A stretch of 64,000 nucleotides of DNA, from assembly GCF_017591425.1 (NCBI RefSeq), contig NW_024466599.1, positions 71,404,501-71,468,500 on the forward strand. The letters run 5' to 3'. This document shows positions 1-64,000 of this stretch, piece after piece. The DNA is from Ochotona curzoniae. Taxonomy: Eukaryota > Chordata > Mammalia > Lagomorpha > Ochotonidae. The translations under genes and the position numbers were made by a program. Every line of letters starts with the position of its first letter. Position 1 is the first letter of the stretch. A model generated the notes under the pieces. That model was given only the letters and a program-made list of their open reading frames with translations, was not told the origin of the DNA and did not search any database.

Positions 1-1
1 G

Positions 2-31258
<31,257 letters not shown>

Positions 31259-32118
31259 TCTTCGCCCTGGGACTGAAGTCAGGACGAAATCAGCTTTAAC
31301 CAATGGAGTGAGGGGAGGGATGACGGCCATGGGAGTTTGAGTGACACCCTAGGCTTTTGTGCACACATCTCAGAGCTACCAGGTGATAAACACCTCGCTG
31401 GGCGCTGGGCACGCTGCCGGTGCAGTGGGAAATGACTCGGAATACCAGCTGTGTCTCCCTTGCCTCCGAGCTTCTGGGACGCACTCTACAGCCATAGGAA
31501 CGGGAACTGGACAGGTGCACACCCTGTGGCTCAGTTAGCCTTCACAGAGAGCACACCTTGCTGCGTCCCCCAGCGTGCAGGGGTCGCTCCCCTGGAACCG
31601 GCCCGTCCACTCCCACTTGCTGGCCTTCTCATTCTAGGTGGGTTTTCCTTTGCATTTGAGAAGGACTGAGTCAGAGATCTATGAGAGAAAGAGAATGAAG
31701 AGGTTATTTTTCATTATTTCTAAATGGTTATTTTTGTTTTAATTTGCACAGCTGCACAGAAAAAATAACTTAGGCACTTTTTTTCCCTTTTTTAATAATA
31801 AGGTCTCATGACTTCACGTGGAGGCCTCGGTTAACAAAAACAGCTCACTAATCAGATAGCAAAGCTGGTTGTTATTAGCCAAGCTGCAATTCCATCCCCT
31901 CTGGTCTAAACCCTAAAGGATTGAGGTTCTACACCCCCTGCCATACTGGTGATGATCTTCCCTCTTCATTCCCCATCCCACCCCACCCTCCAACCCCTCA
32001 CTTCCTTCCCCCAATAGAACACTGGACTATTTCCTGTTTACTTTGTTGATTGCAACTACAGAGGTGGACTTAAGCACAACAGCAGTTGAGGAACTCTAGT
32101 GAGGATGGGAGGCTCGGA

Positions 32119-32451
32119 GGCCTGAGGGTTGGAAAGTTGGGTGCTGCAGGCCTGGGAGGGCCCCCCATCACCTGGAGCCCCTGGAGGCCTGAAGGTTGGG
32201 AAGTGGGGTGCTGCAGGCCTGGGAGGGCCCCCCATCACCTGCAGCCCCTGGAGGCCTGAGGGTTGGGAAGTGGGGTGCTGCAGGCCTGGGAGGGCCCCCA
32301 TCACCTGCGGCCCTTGGAGGCCTAAGTGTTGGGAAGTGGGGTGCTGCAGGCCTTGGAGGGCCCCCATCACCTGGGACCCCTGGAGGCCTGAGGGTTGGGA
32401 AGTGGGGTGCTGCAGGCCTGGGAGGGCCCCCATCACCTGCAGCCCTTGGAG
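32119..32451. repeat. 66-67 bp minisatellite, five copies, in NPAS2 3' UTR
   Basis: Units start at about 32119, 32186, 32253, 32319 and 32385. Each reads ggcctgagggttgggaagtg, then a ggtgctgcaggcctgg core, a C-run, and atcacctg. Copies differ by a few substitutions and one C in the C-run. The tandem array explains the open frames seen on both strands here. Confidence 0.95.
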
Positions 32452-32637
32452 CAAGAACCCTGCATCTTTCTCGGTGTCTTTCATGATGCTCCGGTGGTTG
32501 CATTTCCCTTTTCCAAATGCACTTTGCTTTTTTTGTATGTTTTGTTGAGATGTTTCTAAAGAAAAGATTTTATGTAATTATAAGACGAAGTGTAGTGAAT
32601 TGTACAGCTGTTGTAATAATGAACTATTTCTATATAA

Positions 32638-32643
32638 AATAAA
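32638..32643 (+). promoter_or_regulatory. NPAS2: Polyadenylation signal AATAAA, proximal, NPAS2
   Basis: Canonical hexamer in AT-rich 3' UTR about 1.38 kb after the stop. Function is inferred from position only. Confidence 0.5.
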
Positions 32644-32751
32644 ATTGTATGGATTATGTGTAAATTATTTTGTACTGAGACAGCAGTTCCTTTCCCCAAT
32701 ATATAAAAAGTATCCAACATTTCTGTGTCTTTCTGTGAGTGGACATTTTGT

Positions 32752-32757
32752 AATAAA
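32752..32757 (+). promoter_or_regulatory. NPAS2: Polyadenylation signal AATAAA, distal, NPAS2
   Basis: Canonical hexamer after a T/G-rich stretch (tgtgtctttctgtgagtgg). This is the last good signal before repeats begin, so it is the likely main 3' end, with cleavage near 32775. Confidence 0.65.
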
Positions 32758-33061
32758 TTAACAGATTTTTTTATAACTCCTTCTGTCCCTTGATATACAT
32801 CCATGCATATATCTACTAATTGGTCGTTTCTTAACTCTTTTTAAGAATTTCCAAGATGTTCCAAAAATTCTTGAACTGTTTGACTTCAAAGTGTTCCAAA
32901 ACCATGAAAATTTCTGCAGATTTCCATGCTCAGTCACAATTACTATACTCCCAAGTACAACCAAAGACACCAAAAGGAACAGGAGGCAAACAGTAAGTGG
33001 GGTGATGGCATTAGGCTTTTGAGTTGCAATGTGCATCCACCCATCAGGTTCCCAATCTTTT

Positions 33062-33435
33062 TTTTTTCTTTAAAGATTTTATATTATTTGAAAGGCAGAG
33101 TCACAGAGAGAACAGAGATAGACACAGATCTTTCAACTACTGCTTGACTCCCCAAATGGCCAGAGCTGGGCCAATCTGAAGCCAGGTGCTTCCTCCAGGT
33201 TTTCCGTGTGGGTTCAGGTACCCAAGGACTTGGGCCATCTTTTGCTGCTTTCTCAGGCATATTAGCAGAAAGCTGAATTGGAAAAGGAGCAGCCAGCCCC
33301 CAGCGGTGGGCAACTGCCTAGGTTGCCTTGTACCTGGGCAAATGTTACACTGCTGGGAGAAAAATAGCCAGTGGCTGGCAGGCATTCTGGGCCTGGTTAA
33401 TGCCAACTATGTGTTAACGCTACCAGTGTGCCAGC
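33062..33435 (-). repeat. C-type SINE, antisense, with an inserted stretch
   Basis: tttctttaaagattttatat, gaaaggcagagtcacagaga, gaagccaggtgcttcctcca, and a head near gtgttaacgctaccagtg. Extra sequence (cccccagcggtgggcaactg onward) sits before the head. First repeat downstream of NPAS2. Confidence 0.6.
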
Positions 33436-34030
33436 ATACTTTCTTTTTTTTTTTTTTTAAGTTCCGTAGGGAAGAGCTGGAGCACCTTGCATGCTATCAC
33501 AGGTATATGCCAACTGGGGCCACCCCACTGCCATTACTGCATCATGTGCAAATTGTTGGGGGAAGAAGGGAAGAGGCAGGGGACTGGTTGGAATGAGAGC
33601 CACTGAGGGTTTGTTTGACATATATTAGGGCTTCCACAGACTGGACAGGGCCACTGCACCCACAGGCAATCAAAGGAGCTGAGATAGGTGGGTCAGAAGG
33701 GGCTTCCATTAGGTCAGGCCAAAGCATCTACAGAAACTCAGCAATCGTCTCTGGAACAGGTCCAGCAGGGGTTCTTTGGTATTCTCTGCCCCCTGACTAG
33801 GCCACAGAACCCACTGGTGCACAGGAAAGCTGGGGCTGGGGACAGGTTGGGCCTAAGCCAGGCTGCAGCACCTGCTAGTGAGAGCTGGGACTAGGGTGGA
33901 CCTGGTAAGGGATCTTTGGTGATGCCCCTGCTAGGCCACAGTTCTATGATCAGTTTCAGATGGCACAAGGTGACACTATAGAACTGCATCTGACAAGAGT
34001 TGATGTAATTGCCTTAGTCCTAAAAAAAGT
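33436..34030. repeat. Unclassified repeat-like intergenic sequence
   Basis: It contains an imperfect internal duplication (ttctttggtattctctgccc with ctgactaggccacag, and atctttggtgatgcccctgc with taggccacag), like a G-rich LINE 3' UTR. No gene was recognised. Confidence 0.3.
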
Positions 34031-35594
34031 TGGGGTGGGGTGGGGTGGGAGAAGATGAGCAGTAAGTCTAAGTATTTTGCATATGCTAGGAAAACTTCCA
34101 AAGAATCAGAAAGGAAAGATCACCCTTTTAAAAAGAAAAGCCATATGTAACTTTTTTTTTTAGCTTAATGTTGTCAACTCAAAGATTTACAGGTCAGAAT
34201 TTTCTGTAAAAGATTGTGTATTTTAATTGAATGTCAGAATCCTTCTAAGTGGAACAAGATTTTTAATGATAACAGTATATTTATTGTCCTAGAGTATCCT
34301 AGCCATTGGATGAGGGTGGGGTGTGACATGCTCCTAATTTAATTTAGCTTTGCTCAAGTCACACGTGTTCAGAATTTGGGTAAACTCGGGAGACTCATTG
34401 TATAATAGTTCTCTCGACCCACAAACATGGGAGGTTTAATCCCTAAGCTATTGAGTCATTAAATTTTGCTCATTAGAAAATCTTTTTTGCAGCTCTATCC
34501 TAGTTCCAGAGAAAAGCATGACCTTTCTGTTTGGAAAAGTATAAAGTCTTGGCTCCCGAGAAGGGTCTAATTGTGTAGTCTGGAATGTACTAAGCTTGAG
34601 ATATTGTAAACTGGATTAAAATGTCATCTTCCACCCTCTAATGGCAACCCAAATTCCTTAATTCTACAATTTTGTTTATACAGGAAATACGGTGAATCGG
34701 CACACTCTTACACTGTTCTAAGCTATGATATTTTGCATTCTTGCCTATTGGAGCGTCTAGTATAAAACTAATTTACTTGGTCTCTTTAGACTGGATAGTT
34801 ACAACCATAAGGTCAGCTCCAGTGTCCTAGAGAAGTGACGATGTGGATCCTCCGGGGACATGTCAGTACCAGCTTTCCAGGCAATTCACACGAGTTTCAT
34901 GATAAACCCAAACAGCAGAATGTTAATTTCTCCATGGACAAATGGTCATCAGAAACAATATTTTTTTAATAGGATTTTTGTCAAGTCACACTTAGGTACA
35001 TGTTTGATACTGACTTCCGTTTAAGCTACAATTCCCTTTTTAAATAACTCATGTTTGATTTTAAGCATGAAGTCATGAACTCGTTTTCTAAAAAGTAAGC
35101 TTTTCTAGTGAGCCGTTGTTATTTTAGTCTCAAACAGGTCCAGCCTAAGCATTCAGTAGTTTGTCCCCTCGTGTGGCTCCTTGATCTTTTTGACATTGCC
35201 TGGAAGACACACGATTCCAGATTTCTTTTTTAGGATCAGGGGCATGTCTTGATATATTTTTCTTTTTCTATCCCAAAGCATGAAATCAACTACCCTCCAA
35301 AAACAAAGAAAGAAACCTTCTGAAGCAGTACAAATTAAAAATCCAGACGCCCAAGCTTGAGAACAAGGGCTGTGTGGGGTTTAAGTGCTGTTTCTGTTAC
35401 TACTCTAATGAACCTGGAAACATAGCCAGGCACTACAGAACCATGTTCCAGTCAACAGACCACATACACGAAGGAGTAGGCCAGAGGTGTGTCGTACACT
35501 AAACCCTCTAGGTTGTGAGTACAACCTTGACGTGTGCACACTGAGCAACACATCTCCCAGAACTTATCTTATCGTTGCGTCTGGTCCCCACGCT
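34031..35594. other. Repeat-poor, AT-rich intergenic segment between NPAS2 and RPL31
   Basis: About 1.56 kb with no SINE and no ORF of note, and it is AT-rich. No gene, tRNA or known RNA was recognised. It could be unique spacer, downstream NPAS2 transcript or a noncoding RNA. The sequence alone does not decide. Confidence 0.5.
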
Positions 35595-35914
35595 TTTTTT
35601 TTAAATTTATTTTTATTGCAAAGTCAGATTTACAGAGAGAAGGAGATATAGAAAGATCTTCCATCCACTGATTCACTCCCCAAGTGGCTGCAACAGCTGG
35701 ACTGAGCCCATCTGAAGCTAGGATCCAAGAGCTTTTTCTTGGTCTCCCACGAGGGTGCAGGGTCCCAAGGGCTGTCCTTGACTGCTTTCCCAGGCCACAA
35801 GAAACAGCCAGTTGGGAAGTGGAACAGTCAGGATATGAACCAGCGCCCATATGGGATCCTGGCGCATGCAAGGCAAGGACTTTAGCTACTAGGCTACTGT
35901 GCCAGGCTCTGTCC
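35595..35914 (-). repeat. C-type SINE, antisense
   Basis: tttttttaaatttattttta, gatcttccatccactgattc, ccatatgggatcctggcgca and a head ending tgtgccaggctct. Confidence 0.85.
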
Positions 35915-36126
35915 CTGTGCTTTGTTCAGAGTCAAGCAATCCCTTTATATCTCCTGCAGAACCTGTTACACATGATACAAGACTGTTTTTTTTTTTTTTA
36001 ATGTGATTTCATCGACCATTCTCCCCAAAGCTAGCAGCCAGCTTCTGACCACAGTCACATTCTTTAGCTCCCCAAGCAAGGCTTTCCAAGCAGGCCCTTG
36101 AGTGCCCTCGTCTAACAGCTGGAATC

Positions 36127-36457
36127 CAGCACCAGGGACAATGGCTCAATTGGCTAATCCTCCACCTCCAAGCGCCAGGATCCCACATCAGTGCGACTCA
36201 CATCCAGGTTGCTCCACTTCCCATCCAGCTCCCTGCCTGTGGCCTGGGAAGGCAGTCGAGGACGGCCCAAAGCCTTGGGACCCTGCACCCATGTGGGAGA
36301 CCTGGAAGAAGTGCCTGGCTCCTGATGAGCTCAGCTCGGGCTGTTGTGCCATTTGGGGAGTGAACCAGTGGATGGGAGATCTTTCTGTCTGCTCTCTGTA
36401 AATCTGCTTTTCCAAAAAAAAAAAAAGAAAAAAAAAGATAAATCTTTTAAAAAAACG
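36127..36457 (+). repeat. SINE, sense, second subfamily head
   Basis: The head reads ggctcaattggctaatcctc rather than the agtggctaaagtcctcacc type. The body and tail follow the common consensus (tgcctgtggcctgggaaggc, ttttccaaaaaaaa). It is about 880 bp upstream of the RPL31 start. Confidence 0.8.
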
Positions 36458-37249
36458 AAACACAAAAACAACCTGGAATCCAGATAGAAAGAATGGAATT
36501 AACACCCCAGCCTCCGGAAAGTGAGGTAGAGTCAGGTCACAGCAGTGACCCCAAAAGAGCCATCAAGTGTGAGTCAGGACCAGGCGCCGCAGGGAGAAGA
36601 CAAAGATGTGCAGTCAGAAACAAAGAGATGAGCGTGGAAGTCAGCAGGTCAAAGCCCACTGTACCCCTCCCCTTTCTGTTAATACAACCCCAGTGATGGG
36701 AGGGGGGGTACAGAAAGGAAAGGTAACCCACCACGAGGCCCCACTTGCTTTGGGCAGGGGAGTGCTCTCCAAGCCGGATGCACTGTGTTTGGGACGAGCG
36801 CGCGCCGCCCCCTTCCCCACCTCCTGCCCTAGAGGAGGGGGTCCAGACCGGGTCCCTGAGGGCCATCACAGCGCGCCTGCTGCAGCCTGCCTCCGGCCTG
36901 CAGAGCAAAGATACCAGAACGTGTCCTCTGCTGAAACCCCTCTGGGGGAGGTCGGGGGGCTCGACTCGACCTATCCCTCTTCCCACGCGCTCCAGCGCCA
37001 GGAAGCCATGTGGCACATCAAGCGTTCTCATCCCGAGTTGTGTATGACCTCCCTCGGGGACCGATCTCTAGGTACAGCACCTGACACGCACTGGTGGAGG
37101 CAACGAAAGACCGAACAGGCGGAAGCAAACCGCTCCTTCGCCCCCAGGCCCTGCTCCCGCCCAGCAAGCCCCTTCCAGCAGCCCCGGCGCAGCAACACGC
37201 CTCCCAGCCTGGGCCCGCCCGCTCGCTCCGCCCTCCGGCGCGCTCTTTC

Positions 37250-37257
37250 GACGTCAC
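37250..37257 (+). promoter_or_regulatory. RPL31: CRE/ATF-like site in RPL31 promoter
   Basis: GACGTCAC contains the ATF/CREB core palindrome GACGTC, 79-86 bp upstream of the predicted transcription start. Function is inferred only from motif and position. Confidence 0.4.
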
Positions 37258-37281
37258 GGGCGCGCCCTCCCCGGCCGCCAA

Positions 37282-37290
37282 ACCGGAAGT
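37282..37290 (+). promoter_or_regulatory. RPL31: ETS/GABP-type site in RPL31 promoter
   Basis: ACCGGAAGT, a strong ETS-family core, lies about 46-54 bp upstream of the predicted TOP start. ETS sites near the start are common in ribosomal protein gene promoters. Binding is inferred. Confidence 0.6.
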
Positions 37291-37335
37291 TGTCCCCGCC
37301 GCCCCTGTCTTCTCTGTCCCACAATCCTGCGCGTT

Positions 37336-37362
37336 CTTCCTTTCTGGCTTGGGCCCTACGAG
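37336..37362 (+). other. RPL31: RPL31 noncoding exon 1 with 5' TOP tract
   Basis: The predicted start C begins a pyrimidine run, CTTCCTTTCT, followed by GG: the 5' TOP pattern that places ribosomal protein mRNAs under mTOR/LARP1 translational control. The exon ends at CGAG|GTGAGT. The start site is predicted, not observed. The resulting 5' UTR is about 27 nt, and the spliced ATG context (gagATGG) is a strong Kozak match. Confidence 0.75.
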
Positions 37363-37659
37363 GTGAGTACGGTCGCCGTGTCCCGGCTTGGAGAATCGGC
37401 TTCCATCCTGCTCCGGGATTGTGCTAAGCGGGCCGCCGGGGTCCCGGCTGACCCAGCTGCCGACTCCGCATTCCGGGCAGATGAGGACCCGCGGCTTGGC
37501 GGGCCTGTGGGAGGCGCAGGATGGCCAGCGGGAGCCGGACTCGGGCGGTGGCGGCCGGCCTTCCCGGACTCGGACCCGGGCACTGGCGGCCGGCCGAGCC
37601 TCCCCCGGCGGCCTTGGGCTCGTTCCTTCTCTGAGCTCTTCCCCGTGGTCTCCGTGTAG

Positions 37660-42527
<4,868 letters not shown>

Positions 42528-42528
<1 letters not shown>

Positions 42529-42533
42529 ATAAA
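42528..42533 (+). promoter_or_regulatory. RPL31: Polyadenylation signal overlapping the RPL31 stop codon
   Basis: The bases TAAATAAA combine stop and hexamer: AATAAA at 42528-42533 shares its first A with TAA. A T-rich downstream element (cccttctttcc) follows. Confidence 0.85.
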
Positions 42534-42550
42534 GTTGTAAGACTGCCCTT

Positions 42551-42989
42551 CTTTCCTAGCAGTATTGTGTGTGCTTGTCTGCCTTAAAGCAGTACCCAGT
42601 TACGGTTATGACCTCATGTGGAAATACTTTCCCAAGTAGGGGTTCCTGTCTTGGACAGTGAGGGTCTGACATGGAAGGAGTGAGGCTGATGCTTTTACTT
42701 GCACGGTTCCATGGAGTCTAAGCTAATTTTTTTTAAGATGAGGATTTCGATTGCAACACATTTTAAGACCTGTGAGTTGAAAACATCTCGGCTACTTGGC
42801 GCTAAACTGCTGAGGTGTAAAGGGCTAGGTGAGCAGGGTGCTGGCCGGAATTGGATCCCAGCAGTGCTGTCCCGAGGAGCCTTAGTAACGACTGCAGTGC
42901 CTGGCCCCCGCGGTCAGCCACCTGGAGCGTCTCCAGCTCTGCCCGTTAACTGGCACTGTCTGCACTGTAAGACAAGCATGACGTAAAGA
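42551..42989. other. Gap between the convergent 3' ends of RPL31 and TBC1D8
   Basis: About 440 bp with no SINE, no ORF of interest and no recognised RNA gene. Both flanking genes transcribe toward it. Confidence 0.6.
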
Positions 42990-43533
42990 GAGCTCAATGC
43001 AAAAAAGTCTTATTAGAAAAACTTGGAGGCCAATATTGAAAAGCATGGTTTGTACACTTTTTGGAAGGACATACAAAGTGATAACAACCAAATATTCAAA
43101 TGGTTTCAATTACCAGCATTGAAACAAAATTAGTGCAAAAAAGTCAAATACAATTGCACAGAGAGGTGGCTCTTACTTTCTTAAAGGCAAACCTCATTCT
43201 GGGGGTCTCATTGTTCCAAATGAAAAACGAGAGCCCGGGGCTTTTACTCTGGGTTAATGAGACAACTCTGAATTGTGGGTTTCACCCAGCAATTAAAAAA
43301 AAAAAGTCACACTAGCCCCAAGAGACAAGCCCAGTTCAGCAAATCTGCCAGCAGGGAAGTGGAGTCACAGCATTGAGGAATCTGTTCTCAGAATAAATAG
43401 AAAGGCTGTGGGGCTTCAGCTCTCCAGCCACAGCTGCCGGCTGCTTGGCCACACCCTGCCAGGGCAGTGTGCACAGGGGCGGGTGCCGCCGCAGGCTGCT
43501 CTGCTTTGGTACAGCAGGCTCCAGTGTAACTTG
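42990..43533 (-). other. TBC1D8: TBC1D8 3' UTR (approximate)
   Basis: About 540 bp downstream of the TBC1D8 stop. No AATAAA occurs on the - strand here; the best candidate is the variant AATAAG at 43009-43014, which would place the end near 42990. The right boundary is firm; the left one is tentative. Confidence 0.5.
43009..43014 (-). promoter_or_regulatory. TBC1D8: Possible variant polyadenylation hexamer AATAAG for TBC1D8
   Basis: The - strand reads ctaataagacttttttgc. AATAAG is a weak variant of AATAAA. It is chosen because no canonical hexamer lies between the stop and RPL31. Confidence 0.35.

Positions 43534-64000
<20,467 letters not shown>

Larger units (their letters stand above)
31259..32775 (+). 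other. NPAS2: NPAS2 3' UTR
   Basis: About 1.5 kb from the stop to the likely polyadenylation region. It contains a 66-67 bp minisatellite (32119-32451) and AT-rich stretches near the end. Two AATAAA hexamers are visible, at 32638-32643 and 32752-32757, giving two possible 3' ends about 110 bp apart. The exact cleavage sites are not determined. Confidence 0.75.

Noticed and set aside
32056..32548. Overlapping 111-142 codon ORFs on both strands in NPAS2 3' UTR
   Set aside because: These are products of the 66-67 bp tandem array. Period changes (67 then 66) would shift the frame.
36606..37427. 273-codon + strand ORF upstream of RPL31
   Set aside because: It runs through the CpG-rich promoter, the predicted start and donor of exon 1. 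GC-rich sequence has few stops. Composition is Arg/Pro/Ser-rich with no recognisable domain.

Overview
The window is mammalian nuclear DNA, most likely from a lagomorph and probably a pika (Ochotona). Two observations support this. The coding exons closely match three mammalian genes that are neighbours on human 2q11.2 (NPAS2, RPL31, TBC1D8, same order and orientation). The introns are crowded with about 45 copies of a tRNA-derived SINE of the lagomorph CSINE type, with Pol III A/B-box-like motifs and an A-rich AATAAATAAATCTT tail. The pika assignment is an inference from the SINE subfamily. There is no sign of prokaryotic, plasmid or phage DNA.
Layout: 1-32775 is the 3' part of NPAS2 on the + strand (14 coding exons, about 622 residues plus stop, and a 1.5 kb 3' UTR carrying a 66-67 bp minisatellite). 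32776-36780 is intergenic: SINEs, an unclassified repeat, and about 1.6 kb of repeat-poor sequence at 33.9-35.5 kb. 36780-37660 is a GC-rich promoter region. 37336-42550 is the complete RPL31 gene on the + strand (five exons, 125 aa, all splice junctions in frame). 42550-42990 is a short gap. 42990-64000 is the 3' part of TBC1D8 on the - strand (13 coding exons, 681 residues plus stop), tail to tail with RPL31. The N-terminal halves of NPAS2 (bHLH, PAS-A) and TBC1D8 (GRAM domains) lie outside the window.
The three genes do not form a functional pathway: a circadian transcription factor, a ribosomal protein and a Rab-GAP-like protein. Their adjacency is conserved synteny. All exon boundaries were derived by eye from reading-frame continuity, splice dinucleotides and remembered human proteins, and every junction closes in frame. 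Two introns need GC-AG splicing, one in NPAS2 and one in TBC1D8.
The introns hold no further gene that I can support, apart from a possible decayed retrocopy on the - strand near 46.4-47.6 kb. The most unusual structures are in RPL31 intron 2: a U2 snRNA 5' fragment joined to a SINE and present twice through local duplication; a retro-insertion with two opposed 3' tails inside a perfect 16-bp target duplication; and a 33-bp minisatellite that creates long spurious ORFs on both strands. I see no convincing novel multi-gene system.
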